This document shows positions 24,164 to 32,392 of a stretch of DNA of 49,588 nt, piece by piece. The DNA is from an uncultured Clostridia bacterium (lineage in GTDB: Bacteria > Bacillota > Clostridia > Christensenellales > UBA1242), in contig CALVNE010000005.1 in the NCBI GenBank assembly GCA_944349515.1, positions 1-49,588 of the forward strand. The letters are read 5' to 3'. Under the pieces are notes generated by a model. The model did no database searches. It had not been told where the DNA came from and saw nothing but the letters and a program-made list of their open reading frames with translations. Position 1 is the first letter of the stretch; each line of letters opens with the position of its first letter. The translations under genes were made by a program, and so were the position numbers.

Positions 24164-25153
24164 TTATCTCAAACTCTTTACCACCTTTTTAAAGTCAGCA
24201 GGATAAGGAATTTCAAACACAAAGTCCTTGTTAAGTTCGTTGTTATGAAACTTCATCTTTTTAAGGTGTAGGTAACTGTGATTGTATAGGTCGCGCTTGC
24301 CGTAGATTTCATCGCCGATAAGCGGGTGGTTGGCGGACGAGGCGTGTAGGCGGATTTGGTGGGTGCGTCCTTTGAAGATTTCCGCCTTAACAAGGGTGAG
24401 GGCATAGTTTTCCTTTCTTATATAGTTGTAATTTCCTCCGCTAAGCGCAATTTTGTATAGTATCATGCGAAAATTTTTCATAACTTGGCATCTAAAATTT
24501 AAAAACTTCACATCTTTCAACCTTTTCAGCGGGGTGAAGGTGGTTTTTGCGTACTGCCCAAAAGGCGAAATGATGCGCTTTCTCTCGTTTATGCCGTAAT
24601 TTATCACAGTGCAAATGGGCGCCTCAACCACAAACTTGTTTCTTATCTCGCCGTGGCAAATGGCATAGTATTCCTTCTCGATGTTGACCGTGTTTTGATA
24701 GGTTATCGTGTCTTTGGCAATGAGGATAAGTCCGGACGCGTCTTTATCCAGCCTATTCATAATTCTAAGCGTAAACTCGCTGTCGTCAATGTACGCGCAA
24801 ACCATGCCGGCGAGGTTGTTATGATAGTGGCTTCGCGTGGGCGTGGTTGGAAGAAGGGCGGGCTTGTTGACAACAAGATAGTAATCGTCCTCATACACAA
24901 CATCAATAGGCGCGTAGATTTTCTCTATCTCGGTGCCTTTGAAGGGGTTGCGGTCGATTTTGAGCGTGTCGCCAATTTTTAGTTTGTGATTGATATTTTC
25001 TGCCTTGCCGTTGACTTTTATGGCACCAAAGTATGCGCGAAGGTTTTTGATAAAATGCTCGCTGTAGCCATGCTCTTTTAAAAAGATGTATACGCTTTCG
25101 TAATTTTTCTCTATTTTCATCTCTAAGTATTTCATATCTAAACATTTTAGCAC
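24164..25153 (-). CDS. RluA-family pseudouridine synthase
   Basis: About 320-329 residues. An N-terminal S4-like RNA-binding domain (HFIKNLRAYFGAIKVNG, then LKIGDTLKI) precedes the catalytic domain. That domain has VVYEDDYYLVVNKPALLP, the catalytic-Asp motif MNRLDKDASGLILIAKD (the usual HRLD reads NRLD) and GRTHQIRLHASSANHPLIGD near the end. It isomerises uridine to pseudouridine in rRNA or tRNA; the exact site (RluA, RluC and RluD types) cannot be told. Start is uncertain among ATG 25153, 25135 and 25120, and none has a strong ribosome binding site. Transcribed divergently from the pheST leader. Confidence 0.9.
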   Translation of the reverse strand: MLKCLDMKYLEMKIEKNYESVYIFLKEHGYSEHFIKNLRAYFGAIKVNGKAENINHKLKIGDTLKIDRNPFKGTEIEKIYAPIDVVYEDDYYLVVNKPALLPTTPTRSHYHNNLAGMVCAYIDDSEFTLRIMNRLDKDASGLILIAKDTITYQNTVNIEKEYYAICHGEIRNKFVVEAPICTVINYGINERKRIISPFGQYAKTTFTPLKRLKDVKFLNFRCQVMKNFRMILYKIALSGGNYNYIRKENYALTLVKAEIFKGRTHQIRLHASSANHPLIGDEIYGKRDLYNHSYLHLKKMKFHNNELNKDFVFEIPYPADFKKVVKSLR

Positions 25154-25190
25154 TTTTTGCGTTTAAAACAAAATAAATGAGGCAAATTGC

Positions 25191-25219
25191 TTGACAATTT
25201 TATAGAAGTTATTTATACT
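25191..25219 (+). promoter_or_regulatory. Promoter of the pheST T-box transcript
   Basis: TTGACA (25191-25196), a 17-base spacer and TATACT (25214-25219). The transcript would start near 25226, at the 5' end of the T-box leader. Confidence 0.8.
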
Positions 25220-25225
25220 TAAATT

Positions 25226-25462
25226 GTAAAAACGATGATGAAAGACTAGTAGATACGCTAACCTTCCAACAGAGAGCCTCGGTTTGCTGGAAAGAGGCGG
25301 ACGGCGCATGTTGAATTCCCTTTCTAGTTGCACCTTGAACGAATTTCAAGTAGAGGTTGTCGCGTAGGCAGGCGTAATTGCTTCAATGAGGCGCTTTTGA
25401 GCGTGAAGTTAGGTGGTAACACGATTTTTGGTCGTCCTAATAAAAAGGGGGCGACTTTTTTT
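25226..25462 (+). promoter_or_regulatory. T-box leader, phenylalanine type
   Basis: A T-box riboswitch senses uncharged tRNA-Phe and lets transcription of pheST continue when phenylalanine is short. The conserved T-box sequence GAAGTTAGGTGGTAACACG lies at 25405-25423. The Stem I features CAGAGAG (about 25269) and GCTGGAAAGAG (about 25285) precede it. A TTC triplet in the presumed specifier loop (about 25316-25318) fits Phe, but its register is judged by eye. The terminator (GTCGTCC with GGGGGCGAC and a T-run, 25431-25462) lies just before the pheS ribosome binding site. Confidence 0.9.
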
Positions 25463-25474
25463 AAGGAGAGAAGT

Positions 25475-26494
25475 ATGAAAGAAAAACTTGAACAAATTTT
25501 GAAGGACGCGTTAAAAGAAATTGACGAGTGCGCTGACGCCAAAAGTTTGGATGAGGTGAGAGTGCAAGTGCTAGGCAAGCAGGGGGCGCTCACGGCGATA
25601 CTTAGAAATATGCGCGAAGTGCCAATGGAGGAGCGAAAAGAAGTTGGCTCGCTTGCTAACGGCGTGCGCGAAAAAGTGGAAAACGCGCTAAAGAAAAGAG
25701 GCGAAAGTTTGGAAGAAAAGGCGCTCTCTCTTTCTATGGAAAAAGAAAAAGTGGATATAACCATGCCTAGTGTTGGCGTGAAAAAGGGCGCACTTCACCC
25801 GTTGACGCGCTTCAACAATAAGTTTATGGATATCTGCGTTGCCATGGGCTTCACTGTCATTCAAGGACCGGAGATTGACACCGATTACTACAACTTTGAG
25901 GCACTAAATGTGCCAAAAAATCACCCGGCGCGCGATATGCAAGACTCGCTCTATATCACCGACAACATACTTTTAAGGACGCAGACCTCGAACATGCAAG
26001 TGCACGCCATGGAGGAACTTAAACCACCATTTAAAATTGTCTGCCCGGGGCGCGTTTACCGAAACGACGATGACAGTTCTCACTCGCCAATATTCAACCA
26101 ATTTGAGGCGCTTGTGGTGGACGAAAATGTGGGACTAAAAGATTTGATGAAGATGATTGATGTCATTTTAAAACGCTTGTTTGGCGAGAATGTTAAAATG
26201 CGCGTGCGCCCGGCATACTTCCCATTCACTGAGCCTTCCATTGAGATTGACGCGACGTGCCAGATGTGTCAAGGCAAGGGTTGCTCGCTTTGTAAGGGTA
26301 CCGGATTTTCGGAAGTTTTCGGCGCGGGCGTGGTGAATCCAAAGGTGCTTGAAATGTCGGGAATTGACAGTAAAAAGTACAGTGGTTTTGCCTTCGGGCC
26401 GGGCATTGACAGAAGTGTTATGGTGACGAATAAAATTCCAAATATCAAATACCTATTCAGAAACGATATGCGCTTTTTAAAACAAATGCGCTAG
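25475..26494 (+). CDS. pheS: Phenylalanyl-tRNA synthetase alpha subunit
   Basis: 339 residues, the family's usual length. The N-terminal coiled-coil arm (about 1-90) binds tRNA. The class II catalytic core follows with HPLTRFNNKFMDICVAMGF (motif 1), RTQTSNMQVHAM and KIVCPGRVYRNDDDSSHSP (motif 2), and FGPGIDRSVMVTNKIPNI (motif 3). An unusual zinc-ribbon-like CQMCQGKGCSLCKGTG segment lies before motif 3 and is common in bacterial PheS. ATG 25475 has AAGGAGAG upstream; a longer reading frame runs back into the T-box and is not the start. It works as an alpha2-beta2 tetramer with PheT. Confidence 0.97.
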   Translation: MKEKLEQILKDALKEIDECADAKSLDEVRVQVLGKQGALTAILRNMREVPMEERKEVGSLANGVREKVENALKKRGESLEEKALSLSMEKEKVDITMPSVGVKKGALHPLTRFNNKFMDICVAMGFTVIQGPEIDTDYYNFEALNVPKNHPARDMQDSLYITDNILLRTQTSNMQVHAMEELKPPFKIVCPGRVYRNDDDSSHSPIFNQFEALVVDENVGLKDLMKMIDVILKRLFGENVKMRVRPAYFPFTEPSIEIDATCQMCQGKGCSLCKGTGFSEVFGAGVVNPKVLEMSGIDSKKYSGFAFGPGIDRSVMVTNKIPNIKYLFRNDMRFLKQMR

Positions 26495-26533
26495 ATGTTG
26501 TTGTATTATGCTTGCATACTACACCATATATTG
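26495..26533 (-). repeat. 44-bp dispersed palindromic repeat, copy 2
   Basis: Read on the minus strand it matches copy 1 through TGGTGTAGTATGCAAGCA and the following TAATAC. It begins at the base immediately after the pheS stop codon, inside the pheS-pheT operon, so it is transcribed between the two genes. One outer arm is shortened compared with copies 1 and 3. Confidence 0.75.
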
Positions 26534-26573
26534 ATATTTAAAAGAACGACAAATTTTTGTTAAGGAGAGGAAA

Positions 26574-28970
26574 ATGAAAGTTTCGTATAATTGGCTGAAA
26601 GATTTTGTTGACATAGATGTTTCGCCGGAAGTGCTTGCGAGCAAACTTACGGTGTCGGGTTTTGAGGTGGAGGAGATAACCTATCAAAATGAACACCTTC
26701 ACGATGTTTATGTTGGGAAAATCACCAAAATGGAAAAGCATAAGGACGCCGACAAACTTCAAGTTTGCACAGTTGACGTAGGCGACAAGGTGGTGCAAAT
26801 TATCACCTCTGCGACCAACGTTTTTGAGGGCGCGGTTGTGCCTGTTTCGCTTGAGGGTGCGGACTTATGCAACGGCGTTAAAATTAAGCCGACAAATTTT
26901 AGAGGCGTGAAAAGCGACGGTATGTTTTGCTCCGGCGAGGAACTTGGTATTGACGAAAATTACATTGAGGGCGGTGGCGTTAACGGCATTTTGATTTTGC
27001 CTGAAAGCATGAAAATAGGCGAAAAAATTGAGGACGCGCTTATGCTAAACGATGTTGTTTTTGACATAAACGTGACGCCGAACCGACCGGATTGCAACAG
27101 CGTTATCGGCATTGCGCGCGAGATTTCAGCGTTATATAATCTTCCGCTCAAAGAGGTGGACTATTCCTATAAAACTTGTGGCGAAGATGTGAACAATTTT
27201 GTCTCGGTGGAGGTGCAAACAAAGAAGTGCCCGCGCTATATGGCGTCGTATATCAAGGACTTAAACTTGACGCGCTCGCCACTCTATTTTAGGGCAAGGC
27301 TTTTTGCCTCGGGCATCAAGCCGATAAACACCATTGTTGATATAACAAACTATGTTCTTCTTGAGCAAGGACAACCTATGCACGCGTTCGACTATGAACA
27401 CCTTGCTGGCAAAAAGATTGTCGTGCGCGACGCGAAAAAAGGCGAAAAAATTTCCGTTCTCAACGGCAACACTTACGAACTTGACGAAAACGATATGGTC
27501 ATCGCGGACGCTGAAAGGCCAGTGGTCATAGCGGGCGTTATTGGTGGAGTAAATTCGTGCGTCACTCCTTCAACAAAGGCGACGGTGTTTGAGTGCGCGG
27601 TATTTGACCTCAAAAGTGTGCGATTGACGAGCCGAAAGATTGGCGTAAGCACAGATTCCTCTCTTCGCTATTCAAAGGGTGTGTATGTGAACACGCCGAT
27701 AAACGCGCTTAAACGTGCCCTTCACCTTGTTGACGAACTCGGCGCCGGAAAGATTGTGGACGGCATCATCGACAAATATAGCGTGATAACAAGGCAGCGC
27801 TCTTTCACCGAGCCGATGAGCAAGGTTGATAAAATTTTGGGCATAAAAATTGAGCGAGAAAGGGTGCTTCAAATTTTAAACAGCCTTGGGCTTAACGCCA
27901 CACTTACAAATGACACGCTTCGTGTCAATCCGCCGTTCTATCGCGAGGATATCGAGTGCGCGAACGATATTGCGGAGGAGTTAATTCGCATATACGGCTA
28001 TGATGTTTACAACAATTTGGAGGGCGAGGCGTTCGAAAATTCCACTGTGACGGTGGGCGCGTATGAGCCACGCTTGGTGTTTGAAAACACTTTAAAAAAT
28101 CAACTTGTCGACTATGGCTTTTATGAAACTTTGAACTATTCCCTCTATTCCGCTACGGCTTGCGAAAAATTACTTATAAATGACGAGCGAAAGAATGTCA
28201 TTAAAATTGCTAATCCTATCAGCGAGGAACTTTCAACAGTCAGAACAGTTATGGCGCACGCGCTACTACTCGACATCAAATTCAACCTCTCGGTTGGCAA
28301 CAAAAACCTTAAGTTCTTTGAGGCGGGAAGGGTGTACCAGCCAAAGGCGCTACCTTTAACCGAACTTCCAATGGAAAATAACAGGCTTTCGATTGCGGTA
28401 TGCGAGGAGGGCTATGACTTCTTCATGCTGAAAAATGTTATGGAAAACCTTTTGATTTCTACCTCTTTAAAATATAAACTTGTGCGCTCAACTGAGCCGT
28501 ATCTTCACAGCGGGGTCAGTGCGGACATCATTGCAGGTGACGGCAAAAAGGTGGGATATTTCGGCAAAATTCACCCGAAAGTTTTGAAGAACTATGATAT
28601 TTCGCACGATGTCTACTATGCCGAACTTGACACCGACTACCTCTCTTCGTTAAAAGAGAAAACCTATGCCGTGAAAGAGGTTTCAAAGTTTGCCGAAGTC
28701 GAGCGCGATATTGCCGTTGTGGTCGACGAAGAGGTGACGAATGGCGAACTCACCTTTGCGATAAAATCCGCTTGCGGAAAGTTGTTTGCTGGCGTGGAAC
28801 TTTTCGATATTTATAGGAGCGCCTCGCTTGGCGAAAATAAGAAGAGTTTGGCGTATAAAATTCACCTTTTAAATGAAGAAAAAACGATGACGGCGGACGA
28901 GATAAACGCAGTTGTAAAAAAGGTTTTGAAAAGTTTGGAGTTTAGATATAAGGCAAAACTGCGCGCGTAA
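26574..28970 (+). CDS. pheT: Phenylalanyl-tRNA synthetase beta subunit
   Basis: 798 residues, as expected. The N-terminal tRNA-binding OB fold is VYVGKITKMEKHKDADKLQV (residues about 45-65). The B3/B4 editing domain follows (SPLYFRARLFASGIKPI, then NYVLLEQGQPMHAFDYEHL), then the B5 DNA-binding-like domain and the catalytic-like core. The C-terminal anticodon-binding ferredoxin fold has KFAEVERDIAVVVDEEV and ends in YKAKLRA. It recognises tRNA-Phe and deacylates mischarged Tyr-tRNA-Phe. AAGGAGAGG precedes the ATG. The gap to pheS is 79 bases because of the inserted palindromic repeat. Confidence 0.97.
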   Translation: MKVSYNWLKDFVDIDVSPEVLASKLTVSGFEVEEITYQNEHLHDVYVGKITKMEKHKDADKLQVCTVDVGDKVVQIITSATNVFEGAVVPVSLEGADLCNGVKIKPTNFRGVKSDGMFCSGEELGIDENYIEGGGVNGILILPESMKIGEKIEDALMLNDVVFDINVTPNRPDCNSVIGIAREISALYNLPLKEVDYSYKTCGEDVNNFVSVEVQTKKCPRYMASYIKDLNLTRSPLYFRARLFASGIKPINTIVDITNYVLLEQGQPMHAFDYEHLAGKKIVVRDAKKGEKISVLNGNTYELDENDMVIADAERPVVIAGVIGGVNSCVTPSTKATVFECAVFDLKSVRLTSRKIGVSTDSSLRYSKGVYVNTPINALKRALHLVDELGAGKIVDGIIDKYSVITRQRSFTEPMSKVDKILGIKIERERVLQILNSLGLNATLTNDTLRVNPPFYREDIECANDIAEELIRIYGYDVYNNLEGEAFENSTVTVGAYEPRLVFENTLKNQLVDYGFYETLNYSLYSATACEKLLINDERKNVIKIANPISEELSTVRTVMAHALLLDIKFNLSVGNKNLKFFEAGRVYQPKALPLTELPMENNRLSIAVCEEGYDFFMLKNVMENLLISTSLKYKLVRSTEPYLHSGVSADIIAGDGKKVGYFGKIHPKVLKNYDISHDVYYAELDTDYLSSLKEKTYAVKEVSKFAEVERDIAVVVDEEVTNGELTFAIKSACGKLFAGVELFDIYRSASLGENKKSLAYKIHLLNEEKTMTADEINAVVKKVLKSLEFRYKAKLRA

Positions 28971-29305
28971 AATTTTTGGGCTAGTTTATGAAAACTTTGC
29001 TTTTAAATTTCCGTTGTTCATACAATTTGATTTTAATTAAAGTTGGTTAAAAATGCACAAAATTTGCTGATGTTTATTTTTCTGATTTTTAATGATACTT
29101 AAAATTTCTCATTTTCATTTTGATACTAATTTTCTTTATGGTATTATATAATACACATATGTACACTTATAATACCTATTTAATTACGGCTTATTTACAG
29201 CAAAAATATGATAAAATCACAAATAATTTTGGTGTGGAAAGTTTTTAGACTAAATAAAGGAAGTAGTTACATTAAATAAAGGATAACATTAAATAAAGGG
29301 GCGGT
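28971..29305 (+). promoter_or_regulatory. Spacer with triple TAAATAAAGG repeat before the desulfurase gene
   Basis: No gene is seen in this AT-rich gap. It contains a 9-bp inverted repeat GGTATTATA with TATAATACC (about 29140-29195). The word TAAATAAAGG occurs three times (29251, 29273 and 29290), the last copy supplying the ribosome binding region AAAGGGGCGG of the next gene. The second and third share the longer ACATTAAATAAAGG. This may be replication slippage or a regulatory feature. Confidence 0.55.
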
Positions 29306-30427
29306 ATGATTTTTCTTGATAACGCGGGAACAACTAGGATGTTTGAGGAATGTGTGAAAACATATTCTCATTACGCGTGTGAGGAATTTTATAACCCTTC
29401 GGCTGTGTCGCGAAAAAGCGCACATGTCTACTCCGCGCTTGACGAGGTGAGGCGAGTTGTTTTAAGAAAGTTAGGCGCTGTTAAGGGAAACATCATCTTT
29501 ACCGGCGGGGCAACAGAAAGCAACAATCTCGCCATTAAGGGCGCGGTCAGAAATGGCGACTACGAATACATTTTCTCAAATGGCGAACATCCGTCCGTCT
29601 ATAATGTGGCAAAAAGTTTGCTCCTTGCTGGGCGAAAGGTCAAGTTTGTGGGCTTAAACGAAAAAGGCACTGTCAACTTTGACGAACTGAAAGAGGCGCT
29701 CAGCGAAAAGACGAGGCTTATTTCTTTGATGCTTGTTAGCAACGAAACGGGCGCCATTAATGACATTAAAAAGGTTGTGGCGCTTAAAAACGAGTTGGCG
29801 CCAAAGGCGCTTGTGCACGTTGACGCCGTGCAAGGCTTTATGAAAATTCCCTTTTCAGTGGAAGATTTGGGCGTGGATATGGTGTCGTTCAGCGCGCATA
29901 AATTTCACGGACCGAAGGGCGTGGGCGGGCTGTATTTAAAGTCGCTTACGCTTGTAAAGAACATTGTCGACGGCGGTGGGCAGGAGTATGGCTTGCGCTC
30001 TGGCACCGAAAATGTGCCGGCGATTATGGCGCTTAAAACGGCGCTTGAAAAGATTGATGTTAAAGAAAATCTCAAAAATGTCACAAAGTTAAAAGAGGTT
30101 TTTAACAAGGCGGTGCGCGCGGACGAAAGAATAAAGATTCTCGATTTTCACGGCTCGCCATATATTGAGGTTTTGGTGTTTCCCGGCGTGAAAGGGGAAA
30201 CCATGCTTCACGCGCTGGAAGAAAAGGGCGTTATTGTTGGGCTTGGCAGTGCTTGCTCGGCTAAAAAAGCGGGCAATAGAATTTTGGAGAATATTGGGTA
30301 TAATAAAGAGGATATCCTCTCCTCATGTCGAATTAGTTTTAATGCTTACATGACGGAAAGCGAAGTGCGCGAGGCGGGTGAGAAGATAGTGGAAACTTAC
30401 GGCAAAATGCTACAGAAACTTAAATAG
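29306..30427 (+). CDS. Cysteine desulfurase, NifS/IscS family
   Basis: 373 residues. A PLP enzyme that removes sulfur from cysteine as a persulfide and passes it to partner proteins. Visible residues: N-terminal FLDNAGTTRM (the usual DNAATT reads DNAGTT), TGGATESNNLAIKG, substrate-pocket NETGAI, SAHKFHGPKGVGGLY with the PLP lysine, RSGTENVPAI, and the active-site cysteine in GSACSAKK. The adjacent ThiI strongly suggests that its main acceptor is ThiI, for tRNA 4-thiouridine, as with NifZ-ThiI of Bacillus. It is separated from thiI by 13 bases. Confidence 0.92.
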   Translation: MIFLDNAGTTRMFEECVKTYSHYACEEFYNPSAVSRKSAHVYSALDEVRRVVLRKLGAVKGNIIFTGGATESNNLAIKGAVRNGDYEYIFSNGEHPSVYNVAKSLLLAGRKVKFVGLNEKGTVNFDELKEALSEKTRLISLMLVSNETGAINDIKKVVALKNELAPKALVHVDAVQGFMKIPFSVEDLGVDMVSFSAHKFHGPKGVGGLYLKSLTLVKNIVDGGGQEYGLRSGTENVPAIMALKTALEKIDVKENLKNVTKLKEVFNKAVRADERIKILDFHGSPYIEVLVFPGVKGETMLHALEEKGVIVGLGSACSAKKAGNRILENIGYNKEDILSSCRISFNAYMTESEVREAGEKIVETYGKMLQKLK

Positions 30428-30440
30428 GTGCGAGGCTATT

Positions 30441-31601
30441 ATGGAAGAAAAACGAGTACTACTTTTAAAATTCGGCGAACTTTTTTTGAAAGGGAAAAAT
30501 AAGCACGAATTTGAAAAACTTTTAATGGAAAATATAAGGCGCAAACTTGCGGGCTTTGATTTTTCGTTGGAGTTTACAAGTGGACGAATAATAATTGAAA
30601 ACTACGACGAGTCTATAGAAAGCGTATTAATTCAAAAACTGCAAACCGTCTTTGGGCTTATCGGTATTGCGCGGGCGGTGGAAATAGAGGGAGAGGTCGA
30701 AAGTATAAAGAGTTATGTTTCCTCGCTTAAAATTTCCGGCACTTTTAGGGTGAGCGCTAAGCGTGCCGATAAGCGTTTTCCGCTCACTTCTGTGGAACTA
30801 GAAAAAGTTTTGGGCGAAGTTGTGTTACAAAATAACGAGAGCGCCAAAGTGGACTTGCATACGCCAAAAACCACTTTGAATGTTGAGGTGCGCTTTAACG
30901 GGAAGTGCTATGTCTACTACGAAAACATTAGGTGTGCGGGCGGGCTACCACTCGGCTCGGCGGGTGAGGCGCTTCTCCTTCTCTCTGGCGGAATTGACAG
31001 CCCTGTTGCGGGCTACCTAATGGCAAAGCGCGGGCTTAAAATTCACGCGGTTCACTTCCACTCCTATCCATACACCAGCGAGCAAGCAAAGGAGAAGGTG
31101 ATAACTCTCGCGCGAGAACTTACGAACTACGTCGACGAGATAAAATTACATATCGTATCTTTCACAAAAATTCAAGAGCAAATACATATGAACTGCGACG
31201 CGGAGTATATGATAACTATCATGCGCAGAATTATGATGCGAATCGCTGAGAAGATTTGTCAGCGCGAAAACTTAGGCGCCATTATCACAGGTGAGAGTTT
31301 GGGGCAAGTTGCCAGCCAAACCATGCAAAGCATAAATGTCACAAACTCCGTTGTTTCACTACCAGTTTTTCGTCCGCTTATCGGCTTTGATAAGGAGGAT
31401 ATCATGGCAATCGCGAAGAATATCGGCACGTATGACACGTCCATTTTGCCGTACGAAGATTGTTGCACGGTGTTTTTGCCGAAATATCCTGTCATAAAGC
31501 CGACGATTAAACGCGCCGAACATCTCGAAAGATATTTGAACATTGACGCGCTTGCTAAGGAGGCGATAGAGACGGAAGAGGTGCTTATTATTAAAAATTG
31601 A
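30441..31601 (+). CDS. thiI: tRNA 4-thiouridine synthase ThiI
   Basis: 386 residues. The N-terminal ferredoxin-like/THUMP region (about 1-165) ends around NVEVRFNGKCYVYYENI. The PP-loop ATPase domain has LLLLSGGIDSPVAGYLM (about 178-194) and later GESLGQVASQTMQ and the conserved DCCTVFLPK. There is no C-terminal rhodanese domain, as in Bacillus and unlike E. coli, so sulfur must come directly from a desulfurase such as the one encoded just upstream. It thiolates U8 of tRNAs. Confidence 0.96.
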   Translation: MEEKRVLLLKFGELFLKGKNKHEFEKLLMENIRRKLAGFDFSLEFTSGRIIIENYDESIESVLIQKLQTVFGLIGIARAVEIEGEVESIKSYVSSLKISGTFRVSAKRADKRFPLTSVELEKVLGEVVLQNNESAKVDLHTPKTTLNVEVRFNGKCYVYYENIRCAGGLPLGSAGEALLLLSGGIDSPVAGYLMAKRGLKIHAVHFHSYPYTSEQAKEKVITLARELTNYVDEIKLHIVSFTKIQEQIHMNCDAEYMITIMRRIMMRIAEKICQRENLGAIITGESLGQVASQTMQSINVTNSVVSLPVFRPLIGFDKEDIMAIAKNIGTYDTSILPYEDCCTVFLPKYPVIKPTIKRAEHLERYLNIDALAKEAIETEEVLIIKN

Positions 31602-31930
31602 CCTAAAAATTTTACATAGATTAAAAGAAAATTATTGTTTAATCCTCAAAATTTAATTTTGACCAATAAATTTTAGCCAAGAAATATGATTTTAACTATA
31701 TGCTAAAATTATTTATTTTTGTCTATAAATATAAGCCGGTGTTTTATAAATTTTCCTTTTTTCAAATTTATATAAAAAATTTATGTATAAATATGCAAAC
31801 AAACGCTTGCATATTTATAAATTTTATTGTATAATAATTAAAACAAACTGCATAATCATGAATTTATATTTATGCAAAAATCCCTACAATCCGCTATTTT
31901 AGGAGGGTGTAGGCGTTTAAGGAGAAGGAT
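31602..31930 (+). promoter_or_regulatory. argR promoter and palindromic operator
   Basis: No gene is present. A perfect 13-bp inverted repeat (TATAAATATGCAA at 31786 and TTGCATATTTATA at 31807) overlaps the -35 TTGCAT (31807-31812), which is followed by a 17-base spacer and a perfect TATAAT (31830-31835). A second, ARG-box-like sequence, CATGAATTTATATTTATGC, lies near 31857-31876 downstream of the expected start site. The layout suggests that ArgR represses its own gene. Confidence 0.7.
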
Positions 31931-32383
31931 ATGGCAAGAAGTTTAAGACAGTCTAAAATTTTGGAGTTAATCTCTATAAAAGAGATTGAAACGCAGGATG
32001 AACTGGCAAAAGAACTTAAAAATGCCAACTTTGACATCACGCAAGCCACCATTTCGCGCGATATCAAGGAACTTGGACTGACTAAAATTCAGTCATCAAG
32101 CGGAAAATATAAGTACGCCATTTTGGGGAATGACCAGCAGGGCATTTCGAATAAATATATCAACATCTTCAAAGAGTGCGTCATCTCTGTGAAAAATGCT
32201 TTGAACCTTGCCGTGATTAAAACCATTAAAGGCATGGGCGGAAGCGTGGCATCATTTATCGACAAACTCAACCTCATCGACCTTATGGGCACCACCTTTG
32301 GCGACGACACCGTGCTTCTCGTTTTCCCGTCCACCGCGCTGTCGAGCGAGGCTGTGGCGACACTCAATAACATTTTGGTATAG
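31931..32383 (+). CDS. argR: Arginine repressor ArgR/AhrC
   Basis: 150 residues. The N-terminal winged helix carries SKILELISIKEIETQDELAKEL and the recognition helix ATISRDIKELGLTKI. A linker is followed by the C-terminal hexamerisation and arginine-binding domain with NLAVIKTIKGMGGSVASFID and the GTTFGDDTVLLVF motif, whose Asp residues bind arginine. It controls arginine metabolism genes. AAGGAGAAGG precedes the start, recN follows after 9 bases, and the pair is conserved in Bacillota. The upstream palindromes suggest autoregulation. Confidence 0.95.
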   Translation: MARSLRQSKILELISIKEIETQDELAKELKNANFDITQATISRDIKELGLTKIQSSSGKYKYAILGNDQQGISNKYINIFKECVISVKNALNLAVIKTIKGMGGSVASFIDKLNLIDLMGTTFGDDTVLLVFPSTALSSEAVATLNNILV

Positions 32384-32392
32384 GAGGGAGTT

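Noticed and set aside
25328-25474. N-terminal extension of pheS by 49 codons
   Set aside because: This stretch is the T-box antiterminator and terminator; the true start at 25475 has a perfect ribosome binding site and the normal PheS length.
29251-29299. CRISPR-like array of TAAATAAAGG
   Set aside because: Only three 10-base units with unequal short spacers; repeats are too short and no cas gene is present.
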